Assembly: GCF_003865095.1 (NCBI RefSeq)
Contig: NZ_BHYK01000011.1
Coordinates: 62,001 to 126,000 of the forward strand
From: Clostridium tagluense
GTDB taxonomy: Bacteria; Bacillota; Clostridia; Clostridiales; Clostridiaceae
DNA length: 64,000 nt
Reading direction: 5' to 3'
Shown here: positions 53,432 through 62,089 of the stretch, piece after piece
How the letters are laid out: each line of letters begins with the position of its first letter
How positions within the stretch are numbered: the stretch's first letter is position 1
Made by a program: the position numbers and the translations under genes
The notes under the pieces: generated by a model
What the model was told of the DNA's origin: nothing
Seen by the model: the letters and a program-made list of their open reading frames with translations, nothing else
The model's database searches: none

Positions 53432-53770
53432 ATGAATATTCAATGTTTTGGAACCAAAAAGTGTTTTGATACACAAAAAACAGAACGATATTTTAAGGAA
53501 AGAACTATAAAATATCAATTCATAGATTTAAATATTAAAGGACTGAGCAAGGGTGAACTACAAAGTGTAAAAAAATCCATAGGTTTAAATAACTTAATTA
53601 ACACAAAATCAAAGGATTATAAAAAATTAAATTTAGATCAAATTAGAGGAGAGGAAACTAAAGAAGATATTCTATTGAAAAACCCACAACTCTTTAAGAC
53701 TCCTATAGTAAGGAATGGTAAAGAAGCCACAGTGGGTTATGTACCAGAGATATGGACAACCTGGGAATAG
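53432..53770 (+). CDS. ArsC/Spx-family thioredoxin-like protein
   Basis: 112 aa. The N-terminus IQCFGTKKCFDTQKTERYF matches the ArsC/YffB glutaredoxin-like fold with catalytic Cys11 (Cys4 also present). A C-terminal half ending LFKTPIVRNGKEATVGY is typical, with the cis-Pro in KTPIVR. Assigned to the arsenate-reductase-related family; whether it reduces arsenate is uncertain because no ars genes are near. AAGGAG lies 8-9 bases before ATG. Confidence 0.8.
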   Translation: MNIQCFGTKKCFDTQKTERYFKERTIKYQFIDLNIKGLSKGELQSVKKSIGLNNLINTKSKDYKKLNLDQIRGEETKEDILLKNPQLFKTPIVRNGKEATVGYVPEIWTTWE

Positions 53771-53779
53771 TAATACATA

Positions 53780-54334
53780 TTACTTTGAATTTAGATATTT
53801 TGACAACCTAGGAATTAATTGCTTTGCTAGGATTATAGCTATAATTGCTTTTATAATATCCCCAGGTATAAATGGTATGCAAGCATATTTAAGAGCTGCA
53901 TAAAAATTTATGCTTTTTCCTAAGTAGTTTGTAAAAATAAAATAAAAGTAAGGTACCCCTATAATATAGATTACAAAACTTCCTGAAACAACAGAAAATA
54001 TTATTTTAGAAAGAGACTTGTTTTTTTCTGTAAGCTTGCCAATTGCATAAGCTGCAACAATAAAAGACAATAGAAATCCAAAGGTAGGGCTAACTACAGC
54101 AGTTAAACCTCCAGTTCCAGATGCGAAAATAGGCACTCCAATCAAGCCTAAAATAACATAGGTAATTTGAGATAGTGCACCGAGCTTTGCACCTAATATA
54201 AGTCCAGATAAAACAACAAAAAGAGTTTGAAGTGTTACAGGAATTGGGCCTATCGGTATTGAAATAAAGCCTCCCACTGCTGTTAGTGATGTAAATAATG
54301 CAGTAATTATTAAATCTCTTGTAGATAATTTCAA
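53780..54334 (-). CDS. bioY: Biotin transporter BioY (ECF S-component)
   Basis: 184 aa with six membrane helices. Family motifs: GFISIPIGPIPVTLQTLFVVLSG (conserved GPxPxTLQ) and TGGLTAVVSPTFGFLLSF. It binds biotin and works with an energy-coupling module encoded elsewhere, or alone. Transcribed on the minus strand from a promoter whose start region overlaps a BirA operator, so it should be repressed when biotin is plentiful. Start ATT/TTG-like region: the TTG at 54334 has AGGGAGG upstream. Confidence 0.92.
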   Translation of the reverse strand: MKLSTRDLIITALFTSLTAVGGFISIPIGPIPVTLQTLFVVLSGLILGAKLGALSQITYVILGLIGVPIFASGTGGLTAVVSPTFGFLLSFIVAAYAIGKLTEKNKSLSKIIFSVVSGSFVIYIIGVPYFYFIFTNYLGKSINFYAALKYACIPFIPGDIIKAIIAIILAKQLIPRLSKYLNSK

Positions 54335-54409
54335 AATAAATTCCTCCCTAAAAAGTTATAAATTAACCTAATACCAATATCTATCCAGGTAGATATGTTA
54401 TGTTAGGCA

Positions 54410-54441
54410 TTGTAAACCTTGTTATTGAATAAGGTTTACAA
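54410..54441. promoter_or_regulatory. BirA operator upstream of bioY
   Basis: TTGTAAACCTT (54410-54420) and AAGGTTTACAA (54431-54441) are perfect 11-base arms 10 bases apart. This is the firmicute BirA box (TTGTWAACC-N14-GGTTWACAA type). A second palindrome, ATATCTA-TCCAGG-TAGATAT (54377-54396), follows toward bioY. Confidence 0.9.
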
Positions 54442-54443
54442 AT

Positions 54444-54472
54444 ATATTATCATGGATTATTTCCAAAGTCAA
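54444..54472 (-). promoter_or_regulatory. bioY promoter
   Basis: Minus strand TTGACT (54472-54467), 17 bases, TAATAT (54449-54444). The BirA box directly follows, covering the expected transcription start. Confidence 0.7.
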
Positions 54473-54513
54473 ACAAAGTATAGCTAGCTTTATATATTAT
54501 ACTTTCTTAAATA

Positions 54514-54522
54514 TGCTATAAT
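54514..54522 (+). promoter_or_regulatory. Extended -10 of the prenyltransferase gene
   Basis: TGCTATAAT, 72 bases before the TTG start at 54594. Confidence 0.45.
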
Positions 54523-54593
54523 TAACTTCCCGAGGAATTTACATTACAAATGCTTATAATCAGAAGTTTATTATTTAATAGGAGGGTTTAAAA

Positions 54594-55532
54594 TTGTCTT
54601 TAGCTAGTTTCTTTCAATTTATTGAAATTAAAACAAAATTGGCCAGTATGATACCATTTATATTAGGAACACTTTATTCACTATATCGGTATAAAAGTTT
54701 TAATTCTAAAAATTTTATTATTATGAGTATATCTCTATTAGCATTTGATATGGCTACAACAGCCATTAACAATTATATTGATTACAAAAAAGCTTTAAAA
54801 AGTCAGGAAAATAAAAATGAAATTCCTGGATATGGCTTCAGTGAATCTACAGCCTTAACTATAATTTTCATTTTGCTTTTAATAGCAATTTCTTTTGGAA
54901 TTTTATTAACTTTAAATACTAATGTAATTGTTCTCTTAATTGGAATTATTTCATTTTTAGCGGGAATATTATATACCTATGGGCCTATTCCAATTTCACG
55001 TACTCCTTTTGGCGAAATATTTTCAGGAGTATTCATGGGCTTTATAATTTTATTTTTATCGCTATATATTCATATATTTGATAAAAATATAGTTTCTTTC
55101 ATGTATGCTAATAATATGTTAACCCTCAGTCTAAACCTAGTGGAAGTATTTTATATCTTCTTGATTTCCATACCTACAATGTGCGGCATAGCAAACATAA
55201 TGCTTGCTAATAACATTTGTGATGTTAAAGAGGATATATTAAATAATAGATACACATTGCCACACTATTTAGGTGTAAAAAATGCATTAAAGCTATTTAA
55301 AATCTTATATTATATTGGATACCTAGACATTATAATTTTAGTTATATTGAAAATTTCTCCAGTCATTTCTTTGCTGGTAATTTTGACTATAATACCATTG
55401 AATAAAAACATAAAAATATTCTACCAAAATCCCATTAAAAGTAAAACCTTTGTTTATTCCGTTAAAAACTTTGCGCTAATTAACATAGTTCACATTTTAT
55501 CAGTTTCAATAGCGATTATATTAAATTGGTAA
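54594..55532 (+). CDS. MenA-like UbiA-superfamily prenyltransferase
   Basis: 312 aa with eight to nine membrane helices. The Asp motifs correspond to MenA: TTAINNYIDYKK (N/D-Y-x-D, ~residues 52-63) and ANNICDVKEDILNNRYTLP (second aspartate motif, ~202-220); YTYGPIPISRTPFGE lies between. MenA prenylates dihydroxynaphthoate in menaquinone synthesis, but no other men gene is visible. Another prenyl acceptor is therefore possible. TTG start with GGAGGG 7 bases upstream. Single gene, terminator at 55567. Confidence 0.8.
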   Translation: MSLASFFQFIEIKTKLASMIPFILGTLYSLYRYKSFNSKNFIIMSISLLAFDMATTAINNYIDYKKALKSQENKNEIPGYGFSESTALTIIFILLLIAISFGILLTLNTNVIVLLIGIISFLAGILYTYGPIPISRTPFGEIFSGVFMGFIILFLSLYIHIFDKNIVSFMYANNMLTLSLNLVEVFYIFLISIPTMCGIANIMLANNICDVKEDILNNRYTLPHYLGVKNALKLFKILYYIGYLDIIILVILKISPVISLLVILTIIPLNKNIKIFYQNPIKSKTFVYSVKNFALINIVHILSVSIAIILNW

Positions 55533-55566
55533 AAACAGATTTAAATTTCATAGTAAAGTATAAAGT

Positions 55567-55628
55567 AACCATCTTAAATAAAAACTATCCATATTGGATA
55601 AATTTATTTAAGGTGGTTATTTTAATTT
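55567..55628 (+). terminator. Terminator after the prenyltransferase gene
   Basis: AACCATCTTAAATAAA and TTTATTTAAGGTGGTT (one G/T), then ATTTTAATTTTA. The 20-base loop contains ATCC/GGAT, which can extend the stem. Confidence 0.75.
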
Positions 55629-55671
55629 TAACCATTGTGAAATATATGAAATAAAAAAATTGAATTAGTTA

Positions 55672-55700
55672 TTGACAAAGGTTATTTAAACGTATACAAT
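55672..55700 (+). promoter_or_regulatory. Ribose operon promoter
   Basis: Perfect TTGACA (55672-55677), 17 bases, TACAAT (55695-55700). 53 bases from the -10 to the rbsK start. Confidence 0.75.
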
Positions 55701-55703
55701 ATG

Positions 55704-55730
55704 TTTAACCGGTTCAGTTAATCGGTTAAG
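55704..55730. promoter_or_regulatory. Double RbsR-type operator
   Basis: TTTAACCGGTTC (55704-55715) and TTAATCGGTTAAG (55718-55730): two tandem imperfect palindromes of the form TTAAnCGGTTAA, centres ~14 bases apart. They lie exactly over the expected transcription start of the rbs operon. Likely target of the LacI protein at 60815. Confidence 0.7.
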
Positions 55731-55752
55731 TAAATAAGAGGTGATGTAGTAT

Positions 55753-56688
55753 ATGAGTAAAATATGCATACTTGGAAGTTTAAATCTAGATATAGTATTA
55801 AAAGTAGAAAACATGCCTAAGATTGGTGAAACTATTTTTGCAAAAAGTTTAACAACTATGCCTGGAGGAAAAGGAGCAAATCAAGCAGTTGCTTCTAGAC
55901 GGATGGGTTCAGAAGTTTACATGATAGGCAAGGTTGGCTTAGATAGCAATGGTGAATTTTTGGTTGGCAAGCTTGAAAACGATGGCATAAATACCGACTA
56001 CGTTTTTAAAGATAATAAAGAAACTACGGGCACAGCTATAATTAATGTTAACTGTGAAGGTAATAATTCAATAGTTGTAGTAGCTGGTGCCAATATGAGT
56101 ATTAATATAGATGAGATAAAGCAAAGCTATTCAATTATAAAGGCTTGCGATGCAATAGTAGCACAATTTGAAACGCCTAGTGAGATTACAATCGCTGCTT
56201 TCAATTATGCAAGATCTCAAGGAATTATAACAATACTAAACCCAGCTCCAGCAAAAAAAATAGATGAGAATTTATTGAAATGTACAGATATAATAATTCC
56301 TAATGAAACAGAAGCCTGTGAACTTACAGGAATTTTAGTTGAAGACTTAGAAAGTGCTAAAAAAGCTGCTGCAAATTTCATAAAAATGGGAGTGAATTAC
56401 GTAATAATAACTCTAGGTTCAAAAGGTGCAGCATTAATAACTAAAGAAAAGGCAGAATTAATTCCAGCAATTTTGGTTAATGCTATTGATACAACGGCTG
56501 CAGGTGATAGTTTTATTGGGGCAGTAGTAAGTAAATTAGGGTCTGAAGAATTAAACTATGAAAATCTTAAAAAGGCTATAGTTTTTGGTAATAAAGTTTC
56601 TTCAATAGTAGTTCAAAGATCAGGAGCACAACCCTCAATACCAAGCTACAAAGAGGTAATAGACATTTACGGTGAAGATTACAATTAA
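55753..56688 (+). CDS. rbsK: Ribokinase
   Basis: 311 aa PfkB-family sugar kinase. N-terminal GSLNLDIVLKVENMPKIGET; GGKGANQAVASRRMG (first PfkB signature, ~39-53); C-terminal DTTAAGDSFIGAV with the catalytic Asp (second signature, ~248-260). Phosphorylates ribose to ribose 5-phosphate. First gene of rbsKDACB, immediately after the operator. GAGGTG lies 8-9 bases before ATG. Confidence 0.95.
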   Translation: MSKICILGSLNLDIVLKVENMPKIGETIFAKSLTTMPGGKGANQAVASRRMGSEVYMIGKVGLDSNGEFLVGKLENDGINTDYVFKDNKETTGTAIINVNCEGNNSIVVVAGANMSINIDEIKQSYSIIKACDAIVAQFETPSEITIAAFNYARSQGIITILNPAPAKKIDENLLKCTDIIIPNETEACELTGILVEDLESAKKAAANFIKMGVNYVIITLGSKGAALITKEKAELIPAILVNAIDTTAAGDSFIGAVVSKLGSEELNYENLKKAIVFGNKVSSIVVQRSGAQPSIPSYKEVIDIYGEDYN

Positions 56689-56744
56689 TAATTGGGCTTT
56701 CCATATAATAATGCATTAAGGAATTACAAGAAGGAGGTATAGTC

Positions 56745-57140
56745 ATGAGAAAAACTGCATTACTAAATTCACAAATATCTGAAGTGATATCTAAAATGGG
56801 ACACACTGATACCTTAGCTATAGGGGACTGCGGTCTACCAATACCAGATGGAACTAAAAGAATAGATATTGCATTAATTAAAAATATACCAGGATTTCTT
56901 GAAACTTTAACATCTATATTAACAGAACTTCAAATAGAGGAAGTAATAGTTGCTAAAGAGACTTTTGAAGTTAGTCCTCAATTATTTAATGATATAAAAA
57001 TAGCAGTTGGGGATGTAAAAATTACATTTATAACTCACGAGGAACTAAAATCTCAGTTAAAAGAGTGTAAAGCAGTAGTAAGAACAGGTGAACAAACACC
57101 CTATGCAAATGTAATACTAAAATCAGGAGTTGTATTTTAA
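56745..57140 (+). CDS. rbsD: D-ribose pyranase
   Basis: 131 aa, normal size. [21 protein letters not shown] with the active-site His (~residue 20); [20 protein letters not shown] at the C-terminus with the Tyr/Asn of the sugar site. Converts beta-pyranose to beta-furanose ribose, the form ribokinase uses. AAGGAGG lies 7 bases before ATG; 56 bases after rbsK. Confidence 0.95.
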   Translation: MRKTALLNSQISEVISKMGHTDTLAIGDCGLPIPDGTKRIDIALIKNIPGFLETLTSILTELQIEEVIVAKETFEVSPQLFNDIKIAVGDVKITFITHEELKSQLKECKAVVRTGEQTPYANVILKSGVVF

Positions 57141-57179
57141 CTATAGTTTGATATAAGTAAGTTTTGAGGAGGAGATTCA

Positions 57180-58685
57180 ATGAATAACATGCAGCCTCTA
57201 CTTCAGATGAAAAATGTTTCAAAATACTTTCCGGGAGTAAAAGCTCTTGAAGATGTTAAAATAGAAGCTTACAGTGGAGAAGTTCTTGCTTTACTTGGAG
57301 AGAATGGGGCAGGAAAATCCACTTTAATGAAAATTTTAAGTGGAGTCTATAATAAAGATGCAGGAAGTATTATTATTGGAGGTTCTGAAGTAGATCTAAA
57401 AGGTATAAAAGATGCGGAGAAACATGGAATTGGAATTATTCATCAAGAACTAAGTCTTCTTTCTAATTTAAGTATATGGGAAAATATATTTTTAGGAAAT
57501 GAAGGATTTAATGGAATTACGAGAAGAATAAATAAAAAAGAGCTAAAAGAAAAATCAGAAATTTTACTTAAAGATATTGGGTTCACTATTGATGTGGATA
57601 CTTTGGTTAAAGATTTAAATGTAGGTGAAATGCAACTAATAGAAATAGCAAAGGCTCTTTCTAAAAACTCGAAAATAATAATAATGGATGAACCTACAAC
57701 TGCACTGACTGATGTTGAAACAGATAATCTTTTTAAAGTAATTAACAATCTTAAAAGTAAAAATATGTGTATTGTATACATCTCCCATAGAATGGATGAA
57801 ATATTCCAAATCTGTGATAGGATAACAGTTCTAAGAGATGGTAAATATATTGGTGAGGTTAAGACAAAAGACATTACTAAAGAAGATTTAATATCAATGA
57901 TGGTTGGTAGAAAACTAGAAGAACAATTTCCATATAAGGAATCATCTAAGGGGCAAGCTATTCTTAAAGTTGAGAACTTGTGCTTTGCTGAAAAGGTTCG
58001 CAATGTTAGTTTTGAAGCAAAGAGTGGTGAAATTCTAGGAATCTCAGGACTTATGGGTTCAGGGCGGACAGAGACGGCAAAAACTATATTTGGAGAATAT
58101 AAAAAATCTTCAGGTAGAATATTTGTTGATGGCTGCGAAGTTAATATTTGTTCACCTAAAGATGCTATTAAAAATGGAATTTGCTATCTTTCTGAAGATA
58201 GAAAAAAAGAAGGTCTTATTCTGGGTATGTCAGTTGCAAGCAATATGACCTTAGCTAATCTTAAAAAATATGAAAATGGAGCTAAACGTATAAATAAAGT
58301 AGAAGAAGGTAAAGAAGTTCAAGAATATATAAAAAAGCTTTCTATAAAAACTCCTAGTGCCCAGCAATTAATTAAAAATTTAAGTGGTGGAAATCAGCAA
58401 AAGGTTATATTAGCTAAATGGCTAATGCTTGCACCTAAAGTATTAATCATAGATGAACCAACTAGAGGAATAGATGTAGGCGCTAAGAAGGAAATTTATG
58501 ATGTTCTAAATGAACTAAAGGCTATGGGCAAAGCAATTATTATGATATCCTCTGATATGCCTGAAATACTTGGAATATGTGATAGAGTATTAATCATGCA
58601 CGAAGGAGAAATATCTGGTGAGCTATCTCGAAAAGAAGCAACGCAAGAAGCAATAATGAAATATGCGGTGGGCATAACAGATTAA
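57180..58685 (+). CDS. rbsA: Ribose ABC transporter ATPase
   Basis: 501 aa, two fused nucleotide-binding domains. The first has Walker [10 protein letters not shown] (~40-48), Q-loop IHQELSL and Walker [11 protein letters not shown]. The second has the degenerate Walker [10 protein letters not shown], signature [14 protein letters not shown] and Walker [12 protein letters not shown], as usual in sugar ATPases of this class (second site inactive). Energises ribose uptake. AGGAGGAG lies 6-7 bases before ATG. Confidence 0.95.
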   Translation: MNNMQPLLQMKNVSKYFPGVKALEDVKIEAYSGEVLALLGENGAGKSTLMKILSGVYNKDAGSIIIGGSEVDLKGIKDAEKHGIGIIHQELSLLSNLSIWENIFLGNEGFNGITRRINKKELKEKSEILLKDIGFTIDVDTLVKDLNVGEMQLIEIAKALSKNSKIIIMDEPTTALTDVETDNLFKVINNLKSKNMCIVYISHRMDEIFQICDRITVLRDGKYIGEVKTKDITKEDLISMMVGRKLEEQFPYKESSKGQAILKVENLCFAEKVRNVSFEAKSGEILGISGLMGSGRTETAKTIFGEYKKSSGRIFVDGCEVNICSPKDAIKNGICYLSEDRKKEGLILGMSVASNMTLANLKKYENGAKRINKVEEGKEVQEYIKKLSIKTPSAQQLIKNLSGGNQQKVILAKWLMLAPKVLIIDEPTRGIDVGAKKEIYDVLNELKAMGKAIIMISSDMPEILGICDRVLIMHEGEISGELSRKEATQEAIMKYAVGITD

Positions 58686-58724
58686 CGTTTAAATAGAGCC
58701 CTCACAGAGAAAGGAGTTTATATT

Positions 58725-59654
58725 GTGAAAAATAATTTAAAGAATATGGTTTTAAAATATAAATCACTAATAGGTCTTTTGATATTATGTATAGTTATTT
58801 CATTTATTACACCTAGGTTCTTAACAATACCAAATCTTAAAAATGTATTTACTCAAGTTTCAGTAAATGCAGTTATAGCTATAGGAATGTCCTTTGTAAT
58901 TCTTACGGGAGGAATTGATTTATCCGTAGGGTCTATACTTGCAGTGAGTGGTGCTGCTGCCGCAAGCATAATAAAGTCCACAGGAAACGTATATTTAGCA
59001 ATAATTGTAGCTTTAGCCATTGGCTGCGCTATAGGGCTTATAAATGGTATTCTTATTTCTAAAGGAAGAATACAAGCTTTCATAGTTACACTAGCTACAA
59101 TGACTATCTTCAGAGGTGTAACTTATGTATACACAAATGGGACTCCTATATCAGGACTAGGCCAAAGTTTTTCTGGCATAGGTAATAAAATGCTTTTAGG
59201 ACTACCAATTCCAGTAATAGTAACCATTATAGTATTTGGTATAGCATTTTATATTTTAAGTCAAACTAGATATGGTAGATATCTTTATGCACTAGGTGGA
59301 AATGAAGACTCAGCAAGATTATCAGGCATTAATACAGATAAAATTAAAACACTTGTATATGTTATTTGTGGTGGAGCAGCTGCCTTAAGTGGAATAATTG
59401 TTACTAGTAGAATAGGTTCCGCTTCTCCAAATGCTGGAGTAGGTTTTGAATTAGATGCCATCTCAGCTGTAGTACTCGGTGGTACCAGTTTAGCTGGTGG
59501 AGAAGGAAGTGTAGTTGGTACAATAATAGGAGCATTAATAATAGGTGTACTTAATAATGGATTGAATCTTATGAACGTATCACCTTTTTATCAAGCAATA
59601 GTTAAGGGCTTAGTTATTCTACTTGCCGTAATGGTTGAAAAAAAGAATAAATAA
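58725..59654 (+). CDS. rbsC: Ribose ABC transporter permease
   Basis: 309 aa, eight to ten membrane segments. Family motifs: VILTGGIDLSVGSILAVSG (~60-78), GLINGILISKGRIQAFIVTLATM, and ALGGNEDSARLSGIN (cytoplasmic EAA-like loop). GTG start with AAAGGAG 8-9 bases upstream. 39 bases after rbsA, 19 before rbsB. Confidence 0.95.
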   Translation: MKNNLKNMVLKYKSLIGLLILCIVISFITPRFLTIPNLKNVFTQVSVNAVIAIGMSFVILTGGIDLSVGSILAVSGAAAASIIKSTGNVYLAIIVALAIGCAIGLINGILISKGRIQAFIVTLATMTIFRGVTYVYTNGTPISGLGQSFSGIGNKMLLGLPIPVIVTIIVFGIAFYILSQTRYGRYLYALGGNEDSARLSGINTDKIKTLVYVICGGAAALSGIIVTSRIGSASPNAGVGFELDAISAVVLGGTSLAGGEGSVVGTIIGALIIGVLNNGLNLMNVSPFYQAIVKGLVILLAVMVEKKNK

Positions 59655-59673
59655 AAAATGGAGGATGATTCAA

Positions 59674-60582
59674 ATGACAAAAAGAACGAAATTATTATCA
59701 ATGGCATTATCAACCCTACTAATTATGGGAACGTTTGCTGGCTGTGGCACAAAAAAAGCTGCTGAGGGTGGAAAGAAAATTGGAATGGTGGTATCAACTC
59801 TTAATAACCCATTCTTTGTATCAATGAAAGAAGGAGCAGAAAAGAAGGCTAAGGAACTGGGGTATGAAATTGTAGTTCTTGACTCCCAAAATGATGCTGC
59901 AAAGGAAAGATCTAATGTGGAAGATTTAGTTCAACAAGGCATAGTGACATTAATCATAAATCCAACAGACAGTGATGCAGTTACAAACTCAATAAAGGTT
60001 GCAAATGATAATAAAATAAAAGTTATAACTGTAGATAGAAAAGCGAGTGGTGGAGAAGTTACTTGTCACGTTGCATCTGATAATGTAAAAGGTGGAGAGA
60101 TGGCAGCAGAATTTATACTAGAAAAATTAAATGGTAAAGGGAACCTAGTAGAATTACAAGGTATTCCAGGAGCCTCTGCTACAAGAGATAGGGGTAAAGG
60201 ATTCCATAATATAGTAGATAAGAAAGCTGGAGTTAAAGTTGTTTCTAGTCAAGCAGCAGATTTCGATAGACAAAAGGGATTAAATGTTACTGAAAATATT
60301 ATTCAAGCCACTCCTGCCTTTGATGCAATATTTGCACATAATGATGAAATGGCACTAGGAGCTGCAAAAGCAGCTAAGGCTGCAAATAAAAAAGTGATTA
60401 TTGTAGGTTTTGATGGTAATGCTGATGCAAAAGCAGCTGTTGCAAGTGGAGAACTGGCAGCTACTATAGCACAAAAACCTGATTTAATGGGATCAGTTGC
60501 AGTAGAAAATGCTATTAAAATTGCAAAAGGGGAAACAGTTGCAAAAGAAATTCCAGTAGAACTTCAGCTTATAAAAAAATAG
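59674..60582 (+). CDS. rbsB: Ribose-binding lipoprotein
   Basis: 302 aa. Signal peptide with lipobox (GTFAGCG, lipidated Cys ~24). A type I periplasmic-binding fold follows: VVSTLNNPFFVSMKEGA, VDRKASGGEVTCHVASDN, IPGASATRDRGKGF, AHNDEMALGAAKAA, with sugar-binding residues N, F, R and D conserved. Delivers ribose to RbsAC. Start ATG 59674 with GGAGGATGA upstream; the frame extending to 59635 runs into rbsC. Confidence 0.95.
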   Translation: MTKRTKLLSMALSTLLIMGTFAGCGTKKAAEGGKKIGMVVSTLNNPFFVSMKEGAEKKAKELGYEIVVLDSQNDAAKERSNVEDLVQQGIVTLIINPTDSDAVTNSIKVANDNKIKVITVDRKASGGEVTCHVASDNVKGGEMAAEFILEKLNGKGNLVELQGIPGASATRDRGKGFHNIVDKKAGVKVVSSQAADFDRQKGLNVTENIIQATPAFDAIFAHNDEMALGAAKAAKAANKKVIIVGFDGNADAKAAVASGELAATIAQKPDLMGSVAVENAIKIAKGETVAKEIPVELQLIKK

Positions 60583-60617
60583 TAATTAAAATATTATTTC
60601 CTCAATAATAAAATATA

Positions 60618-60660
60618 TAAAATTATAACCCAGGGGAGTGTCCTCTGGGTTATAATTTTA
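60618..60660 (+). terminator. Terminator of the rbs operon
   Basis: 20-base stem TAAAATTATAACCCAGGGGA with its complement (one G/T), GTG loop, T-rich end. It separates rbsB from the regulator gene. Confidence 0.85.
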
Positions 60661-60687
60661 CAATCTGTTTCAATACAAGGTATATTT

Positions 60688-60696
60688 TGGTATAAT
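60688..60696 (+). promoter_or_regulatory. Extended -10 of the ribose regulator gene
   Basis: TGGTATAAT, ~119 bases before the start at 60815; gives the regulator its own promoter after the operon terminator. Confidence 0.5.
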
Positions 60697-60814
60697 TTTA
60701 TTTATTAACTAAAATTTAAAAATAGTTTTAAATAGATTAGTAGCATAAAATGCTAACATTAAATTCTAGATTACTAATCACTAATGACTATTCACTTAAA
60801 ATCGGAGGAAAATT

Positions 60815-61813
60815 ATGAATAATGTTACAATGAAGGATATAGCAGAAATGGCCGGAGTTTCAAAGGCTACAGTTTCAATGGTTATGAACAAAAAGGATGC
60901 TAGTATAAGCGAGGTAACCAGAAAAAAAATATTAAAAATTGCTAAGGAAATGAGCTATATTCCCAATTCCATAGCTAGAAGCCTTAGCACTAAGAAATCC
61001 GGTACTATAGGAATTATACTTCCAGATATTACAAATCCATTTTTCTCAGAAATGGTAAGAGCTATTGAGGATAAGGCAGAGAGGTTAGAATATAATTTGA
61101 TAATATGCAACACTGATAATGACATAGAGAAGGAACAAAAATATATTGAACTTCTTATAAGTAAACTTATAGATGGCATTATTTTTATGTCAGGCGGTAA
61201 AAGTAATGAAAGTATAACCATACTAAAGAACAACAATGTTCCTTTTGTATTAGTTGATAGATATATTGAAGGATATAAGGATGATTACGGAGTTTTTTGC
61301 TTAAATAAGCAGGGGGTAATAGATGGTGTTCAATACTTATATGAAAAGGGAAACCGTAAAATAGTTTTTGTAAAGGGGAGAGAGGATATAGAAATATCCA
61401 AGCAAAGATTAGAAGGATATATCGATGCAATGAAGAATTATGGAATATATGATGAAAAGTATATATTTGAAGGAGACTTTAATGTTGAAGGTGGTATTAT
61501 AGCTACAAAAAAAATAATAAGTTGTTTTCAGGATTTAGATGCCATTTTTTATAGTAACGATATGATGGCACTAGGAGGAATGAAAATTTTACTCCGAAAT
61601 GACTATAAAATTCCACGAGATATTTCAATTATTGGCTTTGACAATATTCATATATCAGAAATTATTGAGCCAGAACTTACAACAATATCACAGCCTATAT
61701 ATATGATGGGAAAAAAAGCTTGCAGTATCTTAATAGATGTAATAAATGGAGAGCTACTTACTGAAAAACAAGTTTACTTTAAAACAGAACTTATTATTAG
61801 AGGAACTACATAA
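60815..61813 (+). CDS. rbsR: LacI family regulator, probable RbsR
   Basis: 332 aa. HTH VTMKDIAEMAGVSKATVSMV (~4-23), hinge IPNSIARSLSTKK, then an effector domain resembling RbsB. Placed directly downstream of rbsKDACB, whose promoter carries two TTAAnCGGTTAA sites. Regulation of the ribose operon is therefore the natural inference; no operator-like palindrome is seen at its own promoter. AGGAGG lies about 6-8 bases before ATG 60815. Confidence 0.85.
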   Translation: MNNVTMKDIAEMAGVSKATVSMVMNKKDASISEVTRKKILKIAKEMSYIPNSIARSLSTKKSGTIGIILPDITNPFFSEMVRAIEDKAERLEYNLIICNTDNDIEKEQKYIELLISKLIDGIIFMSGGKSNESITILKNNNVPFVLVDRYIEGYKDDYGVFCLNKQGVIDGVQYLYEKGNRKIVFVKGREDIEISKQRLEGYIDAMKNYGIYDEKYIFEGDFNVEGGIIATKKIISCFQDLDAIFYSNDMMALGGMKILLRNDYKIPRDISIIGFDNIHISEIIEPELTTISQPIYMMGKKACSILIDVINGELLTEKQVYFKTELIIRGTT

Positions 61814-61843
61814 ATTTTTATTAACGACAATCCAAGCAATTGT

Positions 61844-61910
61844 GGAAATAATTACTGTATTATATTTCCTTGGAAATATAATACAGTATTTTCGGAAATT
61901 ACTGTTTTTT
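61844..61910 (+). promoter_or_regulatory. Attenuator-like set of mutually exclusive hairpins
   Basis: Four segments alternate: (1) GGAAATA 61844-61850; (2) ACTGTATTATATTTCC 61854-61869; (3) GGAAATATAATACAGTA 61872-61888; (4) GGAAATTACTGT 61894-61905, then TTTTT. Pairings 1:2, 2:3 (16-17 bases, perfect) and 3:4 (ACAGTATTT with AAATTACTGT, a U-tailed terminator with a TCGG loop) exclude one another, like a trp-type leader. It may only be the rbsR terminator; the downstream gene is at 62090. Confidence 0.45.
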
Positions 61911-61993
61911 ATAAGCGTTTTATTAAAAAAACAAGCGGATAATACATTAGAATACCACCTTGATAATTATTCACTTTAGATAAAATGATGTAG

Positions 61994-62036
61994 AGGAGAA
62001 AGTGTAAATCTCCTTCTGAAGTCGTTAATATTGCAG
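61994..62036. repeat. Dispersed palindromic repeat, copy 3 (partial)
   Basis: GGAGAAAGTGTAAATCTCC hairpin followed by TTCTGAAGTCGTTAATATT, matching the tail of the copies at 5085 and 7461. The palindrome core ACTTATATAAGT is not kept. Confidence 0.5.
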
Positions 62037-62089
62037 TTTTAAAGAGGATGAACAGCTATACGGTGATGATTTAATGAAGGAGAGATAAC

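Noticed and set aside
55684-55700. CcpA cre site at the rbs promoter (TTTAAACGTATACA)
   Set aside because: Lacks the TG of the consensus left arm; match too weak.
57443-58003. 186-aa minus-strand ORF inside rbsA
   Set aside because: Antisense shadow; rbsA motifs in the plus frame are complete.
61746-61979. 77-codon plus-strand ORF overlapping the end of rbsR
   Set aside because: Out of frame with rbsR, no RBS, runs through the hairpin region and contains low-quality sequence.
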